Of a stretch of 64,000 nucleotides of DNA, positions 21,145-32,446 are shown one piece after another. Location of the stretch: positions 434,001-498,000 of the forward strand of contig JAHFWL010000248.1 of assembly GCA_021292165.1 (NCBI GenBank), written 5' to 3'. The position numbers and the translations under genes were made by a program. The notes under the pieces were generated by a model. It did not search any database and was not told the origin of the DNA. It was given only the letters and a program-made list of their open reading frames with translations. Positions within the stretch are counted from its first letter, which is position 1, and every line of letters begins with the position of its first letter. The DNA comes from Shinisaurus crocodilurus. Its lineage: Eukaryota > Chordata > Lepidosauria > Squamata > Shinisauridae.

Positions 21145-21278
21145 CAGTGTTCTCCAACCTTGGGTCCCCAGATGTTTTCAACCTACAATTCCCAGCATGC
21201 CCCAGCCAGCGAAGCAGTTGGGGCATGCTGGGAGTTGTAGGCCGAAAACATCTGGGGATCCAAGGTTGGAGAACACTG
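21145..21278. mobile_element. hAT-type fold-back MITE (134 bp)
   Basis: Arms begin CAGTGTTCTCCAACCTTGG and end with its complement. The centre holds 'cagcatgcccca', and perfect 8-bp TSDs GTGTAGAG flank it (21137-21144 and 21279-21286). Confidence 0.9.
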
Positions 21279-22022
21279 GTGTAGAGGGTGGGAGTGGGAT
21301 GCTCCCTTGTCCATCTCAACAGAGGGTGAGAAGTTGAAAAGGCATTTCATCTTAGCTAGCTAGACCTTGCCAGCTTACCTTTCCAGACAAAATGGAGAGT
21401 TTTGAGGTGGCACTGTAAGGACCCCAAATGGAGGCAAGTTGTGGTGCTCTCTGGCACACTTTTTTTTCAATGAGGGTGGTAACAAAGAATTTAAGTGCCA
21501 GCCCATCTACATCGAGGCACGTTCAGCTCTAGCCTGGAATGCCAGTATGTACTATGTTTTGGAAGGATGAAGCTTTGAAATACATGAGTCAGTACAATTC
21601 TTCATATAACTCTGCCCCAACTAAAATGTATTGGAAAATGGGTCTGTATTTTTAAGAAGAACAGGATCAACTTCCTCTTGAATCTCTAATAGGCCCTTAA
21701 CTGGTTTTTCTGACAGAGATTGTCAGCAATGTCTAGAAGAATATGAAAAATATCAGGAGCTATCAGGAGAAAATGAACAGCGCAATCTTCTAAGTGTCTA
21801 CTCAGACGTTTCACTGAACTCAATGGTGCTTGCTCCCAGGTAAGTGGGTAGGACTGAAGTCCAAGCCTGCTAAGATTCTGTTGAAATCAATGGGACTTAG
21901 CACACAGCTAGATCATAGCCTGATCCTATGCATGCTTGCTCGGAAGTAAATCCCAGTGAGTTCAGTAGAATTCACTCCCATAGAATTATGAGAGCAATTG
22001 TATGCATATAGGAAAATATATA

Positions 22023-22128
22023 CCTGGTGTCCTCCAGATGTGTTGGACTACAATACCCATTATTCCCAGCCAGCATGCAATAGGAATTGTAGCCCAACAC
22101 ATCTGAAGGGCACCAGGTTGGGAAATGT
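22023..22128. mobile_element. Fold-back MITE ('caacacatctg' family)
   Basis: Inverted arms 'cctggtgtcctccagatgtg' and 'cacatctgaagggcaccagg' surround a short centre with 'cccagccagcatgc'. Same family as 33893, 34822, 45308, 49334 and 53515. Just upstream, at 21780-21990, is a decayed palindromic repeat with 'tcctatgcatgcttgctcgg', 'aagtaaatccc' and 'aatgggacttag'. Between 22130 and 23195 nothing is recognised. Confidence 0.75.
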
Positions 22129-23195
22129 TATTATTAATAGGATTGTAAGCTAAAGTACATATCAAGTTTCTTTTAATGTCTTCAGGGTGGTTTTGATCAT
22201 GAAAGATTTAAGATTTCTGTTTGAATAGGTTCCATCTATTACTAAGCTTTTCACAGATATTAATTCCTGATTTTTAAAATGTACATAAGAATATTGTGGG
22301 TATTTCTTTTAATGAAGGGTCAGGTAAAAAAAAACAATTTAAAAAAATGATAATATATACATAGATCATATGTACCTTTTAGATTAGGGCCTTGTGTTTG
22401 GAAAAGAGTAGCATTTGTTTAAAGAGGTAGAATTTGGTGGTACTGCCATTTTAGGTCAAAAACGTGCAAATAATACATTACTACTGTTGCTCCTAGTAGA
22501 TATCTTTTACTATTCATTACTCAGTGTATGTGAGTTTGCTACCCAAAACAGTTGTTTGGTAATTTTAAATTGTACCCCAGAACAAAGAATTTCTATTGGC
22601 ATTTCTATTGGCATTTACACTTTTAAGTGAAGAATGCTTAGAATTCCTTTACTGCCACTTCTGATTGCAACTTACCGTACTTGGTTCCTTGCCAATTTTG
22701 CTAGTGGTGTTTGGATAGGATACAATCTATGGGGCAACTGGAATACTTACCCTAGAGGGAGATTTGCTTTTGATTCTTCATTATTGCAATGAATGGTGCA
22801 GCTACTGTGATTTATGGGGCGTTGAGAAGCTGCATGGCAATTACCGTACTCTGTTTTCTCTGTGACGTTATTTCCACACTGCTTAAATTTTTAGTTCTAA
22901 GAAAAAGGTAGCCAAAAATATAATCTTCTACTCGTCATATTTGCACTGCACACACATCCCAGCATTATTTGCAATGAAAGTAAAGTACTTCATTGGGGAA
23001 GAATTGTAGCTCAACAATAGAGCACATATTTTGCATGTTGAAGCCTTGGTCCTTGACTTGGTCCTTGACTTCTCCAGCTAAAAGGGTCTCAGTAGTTTAT
23101 AGGGATGGGAAAGAGCCATGGCCAAGACCATTGAGAGCTATTAACAGACCATATGGATCTAGATGGGAAAGGCCTAAGTCAGTATAAGGAGGATT

Positions 23196-23598
23196 CAGGG
23201 CTTCTCTGCATGAGGCTTTTAACCCACAACTTTACTGAGGCTTCTGCTTCTGGATTCTTTGTGGGATTAAGATCTGCTCCTTTACACGTGTTTTTCTTTT
23301 TCCAGGTTTGGGGGTGGTGGTGGTGGTGTCCTTCTCTGCCTTTCTATATTCTCCATTACACAACCACAAGGTGGTGCTACAGTATAGCGGAATTGCAAAA
23401 ATACACAAGCTTCTCATTCTGGTTAATTCGGCTGTTTCCAGATAATACTACACTTTCCTTGCTCAAAAAAACATGCAGAAATGTTTGGAAAGCACAGGAG
23501 AGGCCCTGGAGGACAATGATGTTGTGTAAAGCACCCGCAAACTACTGTGAGTGAGGAATCATGAGCACACAATAAATGCCTCATGTAGAGAAGCCCTC
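23196..23598. mobile_element. Fold-back DNA-transposon-like element (about 400 bp)
   Basis: Ends 'cagggcttctctgcatgagg' and 'cctcatgtagagaagccct' are inverted repeats. The right part ('gagtgaggaatcatgagcac') recurs inverted at about 18470-18530. No TSD could be confirmed. Confidence 0.55.
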
Positions 23599-23719
23599 AT
23601 ATGTTCATGAGAAGTTGGTGCTGAGACTTAACAACCAAAACCAATGCACTTTATAAGCCCTGTCTGGAAGAGCCTGAGTGCTTCCAGATGAGGCTTTTAT
23701 TGTGCAATTGCCCTGCAAT

Positions 23720-23747
<28 letters not shown>
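23720..23747 (+). repeat. (GT)n microsatellite
   Basis: Uninterrupted GT dinucleotides. Flanking 23600-24360 shows no gene. Confidence 0.95.
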
Positions 23748-23750
<3 letters not shown>

Positions 23751-24364
23751 CTTCATCCTTGCTTTGCTTAGAATCTCCATTCCTCTTCTATTAGTCTGAA
23801 CAGTGTATGTCTTTCTGAGTCACCATTTCTCCTTTTCTTCACCCCTTCCTATCCTTTAGGTTTCCTCCTCTTTCATCAGACTGTATTATAAGGCTGCGTG
23901 GGAGAAATTATTTCAAATGAATAAAAAATAATTATACAAAAGGCAGACACTAAAGCATGTCAAACTCTTTTTGGGGGAGCAATTAATACATGTTTTACTT
24001 TGTGCTTTAAGGCATGAATCCAAGAGTCAAATAATTTTAGTTACTCAGGAATGTGTAATGTATTTCTTTATGTTTTCCAGCAGTTATGGGGACACCATAG
24101 AAGATGGAATATACTCTTAGATATTACAGTTTCCTCTGCAGGTTTCTTTTGGACTCTTTCTTATTGATCAAGGGAAGATACTCTTCCTTTATGTGGCTCC
24201 TTTTACTGCAGTTCCCTGATAGTTCTAAAAAAAAACAACCCCCCCAAAATCAGTGCAGAAATACATGCAAATTTAATGGCTGGGAAGTAAATGAAGGGGA
24301 AATTTGTACCAATTTAAAGTGCTGGGAAGTAAATGGAGGGGAAATTTGCACAGCTATGTTTACT

Positions 24365-25135
24365 GCTCCAAAAAGCAGGGGAGGAGTTAATATCTCTCCT
24401 TTCTGGAGTAGCTGCAGACTCTAGGAAGTGTTGAAAAGGTGGAGGGCACTGAGAACTGTCAGTTCAACACTTAAAATTGAGTGAATTACATTGCCAGGAG
24501 GCTGATAATGTGCCCACCCCCTTTTGGTGCAACTTGTTTCTTTCTCTGCTTTTTCGCCTTTTACCAGTACTTTTCCACTGACAGCTAGGCACTTCGACCC
24601 TGGCAACTGTGTGCAAGTTAACCTATATGCAGTCTTGCCTTGTATCAGATAGCTGCAAGTGTGCACTTGTGGAGGAACAACAATTTTTTTAAAAAAGTGC
24701 AATTTTCGGGCGAAAAATTTTCAGGGCATAAAAACAAAACAAAAACCTGACACCAATTGTGCTTTTTTGAAGCTCTGAAAAATAAATATATAAAAAGTCG
24801 AGGAACAAGAGATGGTCCTTCCAAAGTGCCATTTCAGCATCGGTGTGAGGGTAGTCACTGGCAAGATTGCAAAAGCGAGCTGCAGGGGATTTGCCACTTT
24901 TGCTGAGCAGTTCTGTAGCTGTTCCCAACAATCCATGATAAAATCGGCCTGCTGGGTTTGGAAAGCACAACAGCCCATCATGGGCCAAGCAACCCCTAGA
25001 ACAAACCATGGGTTCTCAGGGTGGGTTGTTCATTAAAAATAAGCCACCCTGCAGAAACCACGCTGGGTTCAGATGAGATGGCAACCAACCATGGCTGGTG
25101 GTTACCTATGGTGAGTTGTCATGTTGTGCAAAGCA
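24365..25135 (+). repeat. Non-autonomous DNA-transposon-like repeat, copy 2
   Basis: Matches 17440-18190 block by block ('ggagttaatatctctccttt', 'tgcaagtgtgcacttgtg', 'accatgggttctcag', 'catgttgtgcaaagc'). It lacks the AGG microsatellite. The right part carries the 'caaccaaccatggctggtgg' motif. From 25136 to 25960 no gene is recognised. Confidence 0.5.
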
Positions 25136-26420
25136 GTCAATGTTTGCATGTAACTGATGAAAGGAGTGATTCAGCATAGAAAATGCTTGGTCTGTAGTCT
25201 AAATCCAGAAAATAATATTTGTTTTCTCCTATAATCTGGTCATTGATGACTTGGACTTCTTTACAGCCTTCCCCAACCTGGGGCCCTCCAGATGCATGTT
25301 GGACAATGTATCATGTTACCATACTGTTAAGGTGGCTTTGAGCATTACACAGAACCAGTGGAAGAAGAAGCACAAGATTTTTTCCCCTCCGTTCCCACTA
25401 CTGTAAAATGTGCATATGAGCCATTGGTCGCTTTAAAATGCAACACACTCCATTTTAACACTGATTAGTTCAACTGAGCTTGGTTCACATAAGCAGCATA
25501 TGAGATGATGAAATTGCTCTTGGGCTGTACCACTTTAAACAGCAGGTGGGTAACTGCATGGGAGAATGCTTCCCTATGGAAAAAGGATCTCTGTGCATAC
25601 CAAACTATCATATCAGAGGGAAGGATAAAGTAGAACTTTTCTCCCTGGTATCTAGTTTTCTATGTGGAAAGAAGTTTGTTTTAGATATATTGAGAAGCAC
25701 TGAATCATGCAATAACCCCACCTGTAATTTAAAGTGGTGCTGTCCAGGAACAGGTTTTGCCACCTCATCTGCTGTTTGAGTGAAATATGCCCCATTCTGT
25801 CAAACACAGGAACTACACAGTATGATAGCCCAGAACCACCTTGCTTATGCCAGAAGTTATGAGCTCTTGACAGTTATATACAGCTGTCTATGACAATACA
25901 GTCTATATTAGATATGGGGACCGTGGGGACCCTCCAGAATTTGTTGGTCTGTATGAAGGATCACTAGCAGGATCCTTTGCGTGAGTTCGGCGCTTAACGG
26001 GTTAACCGGCACTGAGTTACAGCCCGTACGAGCGCTGGCTACCACCTGAGAGGCTTTCGCGCACAAGAGGAAACCGAAGCTCTTTAAATGACCAAATAAG
26101 GCTTTTATTTGTTTACACAAAACACAGAGCGGAACTAACAGCTCTCCAGGAATACTACAATGTCAACACAACCTTAGTTGACCCCTGCGTTTCTTAATGA
26201 ACAGGCTCCTAGGCTAGCGGATTGAATCTGGTCAATTACCTCAGATCAGAGACTCTACGCTTAGTCAGTTTCAGCCTGGCTCCGGGTCGGCCGATCCGGG
26301 GATGAGAGTGGCTTACTCGGGCTGCCGCTTGAAGGACGAATCTGGCCCTGACGTACCCTGGTTCCCAACAACCAACTACCGGAAGGGAGAGGGGTTTTCT
26401 ACCCCTGAGTTCCCGCTGCA

Positions 26421-28263
26421 ATACTCCCCACTTTGGATGAAGTAAAAAAAGCCATTAATCAAATGAAGAACAACAAAGCTAGTGGACCAGATGGGATTCC
26501 TGCTGAAATCTTTAAAGAAGGGGCCCCCGAACTTGTACAACATCTTCATAAACTCATCGAAAAAATCTGGATAAGAGAAGAGATCCCAGAAGACTTCAGG
26601 GATGCCATAATTATCACCCTCTTTAAGAAGGGTGATAGAACAGACTGTGGAAACTATCGGGGCATTTCTCTCTTAGCAACCGCAGGTAAAATATTTGCTA
26701 GGATTCTCGCAAACCGTCTTCTATCTATTTCAGAAGAGATCCTCCCTGAAACTCAATATGGTTTCCGCCCCTCTAGAGGGACAGTAGACATGATTTTTAC
26801 TGCACGTCAGCTCCAAGAAAAATGCCGGGAGCAAAATCAACCCCTTTATATGGCATTTATCGATTTGGCTAAGGCCTTTGATACTGTAGACCGTACAGCT
26901 CTCTGGACTATCCTTATGAAAATTGGATGCCCCAATAAATTTGTGAATATCTTGCGACTTCTCCATGACAACATGACGGCAACGGTTTTGGACAACAACG
27001 GCTCTCATGGTGCTCCATTTAAAGTGGGATCAGGTGTTAAACAGGGATGTGTTATCGCCCCAACATTATTTGCCATTTTCATCGCCATGGTTTTACATCT
27101 TGTCAAGGGGAAACTTCCCACTGGTGTGGGAATTATATATCGAACAGATGGAAAGCTTTTTAATCTCAGCAGGCTGAAAGCAAAAAGTAAGGTAATTACA
27201 ACCTCCGTTGTGGAACTTCAGTATGCTGATGATAATGTGGTCTCCGCACATTCAGAGGATGATCTCCAAACTATCCTAAATGCTTTTGCAGAAGCATATG
27301 GAAAACTTGGTCTCTCACTTAACATCAAAAAACCCAAAGTGCTTCATCAGCAAGTGCAAGCTAACCCTTTGGTGATGCCATCTATCCAGCTTGGCGGGAC
27401 GATACTGGAAAATGTCGATCATTTTCTCTATCTTGGCAGCTATCTTTCTGTTACAGCTAACATCGACAGTGAAATCCAGCATCGTCTGAGCTCCGCAAGT
27501 GCCGCATTTTCTCGAATGAAACATAGAGTGTTCGAGGATCGGGATATTTGTAAGAAGACCAAAACACTGGTTTATGAAGCCATTGTATTACCAACTTTAT
27601 TGTATGCCTGCGAAACATGGACTATCTATAAACGTCACTTCCACCTCCTTGAAAGGTTTCATCAACGTTGCCTCCGGAAAATCCTGCGAATTACTTGGGA
27701 AGATAGGCGAACAAATGTCAGTGTACTGGAAGAAGCAAAGACTACTAGCATTGAAAAAATGATCCTTCAACGCCAACTTCAGTGGACCGGTCATGTTGTT
27801 CGAATGCCTGACTGCCGTCTCCCAAAGCAGTTACTTTACTCACAACTCAAGGATGGAAAGCGGAATATCGGTGGTCAATATAAGAGGTTTAAAGATGTTC
27901 ATAAGGCTAATCTAAAAAAATGCAATATAAACATCGAAAACTGGGAAGCTCTGGCCCATGAACGATCTAAATGGAGGTTGGCCTTTCACAAAGGTTCCAT
28001 GGACTTTGAAGAAGCCCGAGTGCAAGGTGAAAGGGAGAAACGTGTTAAGCGAAAAGCACGTCAAATGAATCCTTTACAGGACCATCTTCTATCTGGTAAC
28101 CTGTGTCCTCACTGTGGGAAGCTGTGTGGATCTAGAATTGGCCTCCACAGTCACTTACGGACCCATCGCTAGAGTCTACACAATCTTCTTTAGAATTTCC
28201 TCCTTTTATCCCGGAAGACAATCTTACTCGGTCACGAGTGATCAACTGATGATGATGATGATG
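26421..28263 (+). mobile_element. APE-type LINE with zinc-finger C terminus, copy 1 (5' truncated)
   Basis: Collinear with the 3' half of the full-length copy at 37164-40973. It starts at 'tgcaatactcc' (equivalent to about 39107) and ends with 'cggtcacgagtgatc' plus a short (TGA)n tail. The reverse transcriptase and C-terminal region remain open. A clear TSD was not found. Confidence 0.85.
26433..28172 (+). CDS. LINE reverse transcriptase + C-terminal zinc finger (5'-truncated ORF)
   Basis: A 579-residue open frame. Its first ATG is internal to the ancestral protein because the element is truncated. Reverse-transcriptase motifs appear in order: PDGIPAEIF (about 20), YGFRPSRG (about 109), FIDLAKAFDTVDR (about 142), GVKQGC (about 205), the catalytic YADDN (about 265) and LGLSLNIKK (about 293). 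After a basic linker the protein ends CPHCG...SHLRTH, a C2H2-type finger. The protein would reverse-transcribe LINE RNA at the target (TPRT). The endonuclease is missing, so the copy is not autonomous. Clade is uncertain: APE plus RT plus terminal finger suggests an Ingi/Vingi- or RTE-related lineage. It is a transposon frame and not a host gene. Confidence 0.85.
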   Translation: MDEVKKAINQMKNNKASGPDGIPAEIFKEGAPELVQHLHKLIEKIWIREEIPEDFRDAIIITLFKKGDRTDCGNYRGISLLATAGKIFARILANRLLSISEEILPETQYGFRPSRGTVDMIFTARQLQEKCREQNQPLYMAFIDLAKAFDTVDRTALWTILMKIGCPNKFVNILRLLHDNMTATVLDNNGSHGAPFKVGSGVKQGCVIAPTLFAIFIAMVLHLVKGKLPTGVGIIYRTDGKLFNLSRLKAKSKVITTSVVELQYADDNVVSAHSEDDLQTILNAFAEAYGKLGLSLNIKKPKVLHQQVQANPLVMPSIQLGGTILENVDHFLYLGSYLSVTANIDSEIQHRLSSASAAFSRMKHRVFEDRDICKKTKTLVYEAIVLPTLLYACETWTIYKRHFHLLERFHQRCLRKILRITWEDRRTNVSVLEEAKTTSIEKMILQRQLQWTGHVVRMPDCRLPKQLLYSQLKDGKRNIGGQYKRFKDVHKANLKKCNINIENWEALAHERSKWRLAFHKGSMDFEEARVQGEREKRVKRKARQMNPLQDHLLSGNLCPHCGKLCGSRIGLHSHLRTHR

Positions 28264-28514
28264 CCTGCCCCTTCGTGTCAGGTGGGCTTATTCCTGCCCG
28301 GGGAGAAGGTGACGTACTGGTACTTCGCAGCTCTTTGAGACTGCCCTGATAGTTTGATGGTCCTTGATGGTCCTTCCTGGGTTTTTGTGGATCTCCACTG
28401 AGACTCTTCCTTGTTGGGAATGACGACCTGTCTGGCTGCTTCTCCTGTGACTTCATCCCTCCTCCCTCGCCCCCTCCCTTAGGGGAAGACTGTGTGTGTG
28501 TGTGCAGACTTGTG

Positions 28515-28612
28515 TTGGGCTTTCTCCACAGTCTGCAACTCCCATCATCCCTCACCACTGGCTATGCAGGCTACTGCTGATGGGAGTTGCAGCCCAACAA
28601 CATCTGGGTGTG
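28515..28612. mobile_element. Fold-back MITE fragment
   Basis: 'ctgcaactcccatcatccct' faces 'tgatgggagttgcagccc', the arms of the 'caacacatctg' family. A GT-rich run lies on each side. Confidence 0.55.
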
Positions 28613-28931
28613 TGTGTGCACACATTCCCCATTCCTGGTCTACATGCAACAGACTGTACCTTGTAAAATCAGCTACTGCTTGAGCTATAGCCCAGCTGTA
28701 CTTTAAACTGCATACTGGCAGAAAGCCCATGTTCTCCAGTGCATAATTCCTGGAAAATCTAATTTATCTGATTGAAGATAATGCAGGAGATGATTTCCCT
28801 GTATTCTCCCATGTATGCTTTTTAGTGCTTGACCTTTAATGTTGATGGGAGTTTTTCCATTAATATCAGTGGGTGTTTCTCATAGGCTATTTAGAGCCTA
28901 GCTAAATTTATATGCATGAGTCATTTCTAAT

Positions 28932-30735
28932 TTGCTTTGATATATAGCTTCTCTGTACTTATTATCATACCTGGTGGAATGGAGAGAACCAGTGGGATAC
29001 GGTCATCTCTGTATGTAAACTCAGGACAGGGAACAGCGTACTGGAGGAGGTGTTGCTCTCTATGTCAAAGAAGGCATAGTGTCAAGCAGACTAGAAGACC
29101 TAAAAGGGGCAGACTCTTCCACAGAAGCACTACGGGTGACAATACCAAGATCCAAAACTAATTTAGTACTAGGAGCATGCTATCGTCCCCCAGACCAGAA
29201 TGCTCAAGGTGATCTTCAGATGGGAAACAAAATCAGGGAGGCCTCCAAATGAGGAAGCGTTGTAATAATGGGTGACTTCAATTACCCCTACATTGATTGG
29301 ATCAATGTATGTTCCAGTCATGATAAAGAGATTATTTCTTGATGCCCTAAATGAGTGTGCCCCAGGACAGTTGGTCATGGAACTGACCAGAGGGGAGTCG
29401 ACCCTGGATTTAATCCTAAGTGGTGTTGCCCAGGACCTAGTACAAGATATAAATGTTGTTGAACCAATTGGAATCAGTGACCACAGTGCTATCAGATCTA
29501 ACATATATTTAGGTGGGAAATTGCTAAGGAAGTCCGACACAATCACATTTTACTTCAAAAGAGGAAACTTCTCTAAAATGAGAGATCTGGTCAAAAGGAA
29601 GTTGAAAGGGGGAGTCAAGAGGGTTAAATCCCTTCAAAATGCTTCAAGGTTACTCAAAACCAGAATAATAGAAGTTCAGCTAAAATGCATACCACAGGTT
29701 AGGAAAAGTAGCACCAAGACCAAGAGGTCACCAGCATAGTTGAACAGCAACGTCAAGGAAGCTATTACAGAAAAGATAGCTTCCTTCAGAAAATGGAAGT
29801 CTTCCCCAAATGAGGAAAACAAAATTTCTTGATGCCCCAAATGAGTGTGCCCCAGAACAGTTGGTCATGGAACCAACCAGAGGGGAGGCGACCCTGGATT
29901 TAATCCTAAGTGGTGTTGCCACGAACCACGAACTTGCACAAAGGAGATGCAAGCAGACAATAACAGCTGGAAAAAAGCATCTTGAGGAGCATATTGCTAA
30001 CAACATCAAGGCCAACAATAAAGAATTCTTTAAATATATCAGAAGCAGGAAACCAGCTATGGGGGCAGTTGGACCATTGGATGGCAATGGAGTTAAAAGA
30101 GTACTAAAGGAGGATAAGGAGATTGTGGAGAAGTTGAATGAATTCTTTTCATCTGTCTTCACTGCAGAAGATATAGAATGGATACCTGTGCCTGAACTGA
30201 TGTTTTCAGGAAGGGAGTAAGGAATTGAAGCAAATAGTGGTGACAAAAGATGAAGTTCTTAACCTTATTGACAAATTGAAAGTTAATAAATCACCAGGCC
30301 CAGCTGGAGATTTATCCTAGAGTTCTTATCCTAGAGATCCTAGACTTCTTAAACTCAGATATGAAATTGCTGAAATTCTAACAAAAATATGTAACATGTC
30401 CCTAAGATCAGCCTCTGTACCAGAGGGCTGGAGAATGGCCAATGTAGCACCAATTTTAAAAAAGGGATCCAGGGGAGATCCAGGAAATTACAGGCCTGTT
30501 AAATTAAGGTCTGTTCTGGGTAGATTGGTTGAAAGCATTATTAAAGATAAAATTAGTAAGCATATAGAAGAACAAGCCCTGCAGTGAAAGAATCAACATG
30601 GCCTCCAAAAAGGTAAGTCCTATCTCACTAATCTTTTCGAGTTCTTTGAGAGTGTCAATAAACATGTGGACAGGGGTGATCTGGTCAACATTGTTTACTT
30701 GGACTTCCAGAAGGCTTTTGACAAAGTCCCTGTCA
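28932..30735 (+). pseudogene. Decayed CR1-like LINE ORF2 (endonuclease and N-terminal RT)
   Basis: Broken frames show endonuclease text ('GACYRPPDQ', then 'MGDF' and a later 'GISDHSAI'). Next come 'NNKEFFKYIRSRKP' and 'LNEFFSSVFT', then RT text 'PEGWRMANVAPILKKGS', 'GNYRPVKL' and 'NIVYLDFQKAFDKVP', the order and wording of CR1-clade ORF2. Multiple stops and frameshifts are present, and about 94 bases are duplicated (29336-29429 and 29826-29919). The catalytic YxDD end is missing because the copy stops at about 30735. No function is expected. Confidence 0.8.
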
Positions 30736-30737
30736 AG

Positions 30738-30885
30738 TAGGCAAGTAGTACGAATGATGAGAAAGAGGATGAGGAGCAATAGCAGCTGGTGACAATGGCT
30801 GTGAGAAGGTAGACTCACTGAGGGAAGGGACCCATTAAGGATGTCTTGCCTAAGGGCTCTCAAAAACCTGGAGCTGGCACTGGGT
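30738..30885 (-). repeat. Unclassified interspersed repeat, copy C (partial)
   Basis: On the minus strand it reads 'gctccaggtttttgagagcc', then a 'cttaggcaagacat' block, resembling copies A (10905) and B (61346). It abuts the truncated CR1 end. Confidence 0.45.
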
Positions 30886-32411
30886 GTATCCCACTGCACA
30901 AAAACATGGCAAAACAGATACATGTGTGTTTGTCACATGTTACGGTGTGCAAGTGTTTTTTCTACATGGAAGGGTATGATCAAAGTGGGAAAGTCATCTG
31001 TGAAACACAGGCCAGATGTCCTTTCAAAATGCCAAGCTCCATCACGTCACCCTGTCTTCACCCTAAACATTCCACTCATTTTCTCAGGCTAAATTTATCC
31101 TTTTTGAAACCCTGATGACAACTCTCTATTGAGCTCATATATCTCCAGATGTTTTGTGATCTCATCTCTTATGAATGTTTTTAAGGATGTTGCCTAAAAT
31201 GAAGATTACAATCCTTTAAAAATATAATCCAATTAAGTTGCTAGATTTCCTTCTTTTTAAAAAATCACTCTGATTAAGTTTTCTTCCTTTCTAGTATCTT
31301 GCTTATTGGAATCATAGGATAATCTTTAAAATGCATGTACAATTGTCTTAATGTCCTAGCTCTGTGTACTATCTGAAACCAAATACTGAGCCCGAGAATG
31401 AAAAATGGGAAAGAAATTCCACAGTGGACAATTATGGAACAAACAGCCCAAAGGGACATTTCTGCTAATCCCATGATTTAGAGACTGTTTTATGCCTTGA
31501 GTTATGTGATTCAACATCCATTATTAAATGGGTATTTAACTGTGATGTTCTATATATTAAATTATTTCATCCTTTTCTTGTTCTGTAAGAAAACTCTGTC
31601 ATTGCACAATCTAACCAACTTGAATATAGCAACTATAGATTGAAATGACACCTCCTGGTCCTTCTAGTCATCAAGAATTTAAATTATGTATTCACTTGGG
31701 CAATTATGCCAGAATTTTCACAATTGGAAGGACAATTTCCTTTGCTAACTAAACTATTTTCCACAACTGCACACTCTTCTTTTATGCCTCCTTAGAAAAT
31801 ATCATTCCCTCCTTACAGCCTATAGATCTGATAGACATAACTTGATAGTGTGTGTGTGTGTGTGTGTGTGTGTTGTGGGGGATTTCCTCTCCCCACTACT
31901 GCTACCACCTATGGGGAAACTGCTCCTTCACTGGGCAGTCTCACCTATGGGGTTTCTTATTCATAGCAGATGCTTGTATTTATGGGCCTAAGGAACTCTC
32001 GGCCTCTAAGAATTCCACAAGCTGACCCTTTCCCACTGCCACCAATTCTCTTAGAATACTTTACAACTGCCTAATAGCTGGTATAAGAGGCTTAGGTGTG
32101 AGATGGGCACCAAGACGTGAGATGGGCACCAAGACTAGAGACAAGTTGAGCAATTAAACTAGTATTTTATGAAAGGGATATTTTGTACATAAGGGATTAT
32201 GTCAAAGTACTGGGAATGCAGCTTTGCGGTGCTCTTAAAAAACATGGATGATTACGTTGTGAGCATAATTAATCAATCAGTTTGGCAGATAAGATGTGTG
32301 ACCAATCCCTTCCTCAGCACCTTCTGGACCCCATTACTAGCATAAACCACATGAGCAGGAGGGAACCACAAGCACAAACTTGTAAAAGTTTATCCATGGC
32401 AACTGCCATTT

Positions 32412-32446
<35 letters not shown>

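Larger units (their letters stand above)
25970..28345 (-). mobile_element. CpG-rich LTR-like sequence interrupted by LINE copy 1
   Basis: Bases 25970-26420 are markedly richer in CpG than their surroundings. On the minus strand they contain AATAAA (complement of 26104-26109). Similar GC-rich sequence resumes after the LINE at about 28264-28345. Read on the minus strand this fits a U3 (28345 to 26130), a polyadenylation signal and a U5 (to 25975) with the LINE inserted in U3. The ends and TSD are not resolved and no internal retroelement genes are present. Confidence 0.35.

Noticed and set aside
26730..27008. Minus-strand frames repeated in all LINE copies
   Set aside because: They are antisense shadows of the reverse-transcriptase frame.
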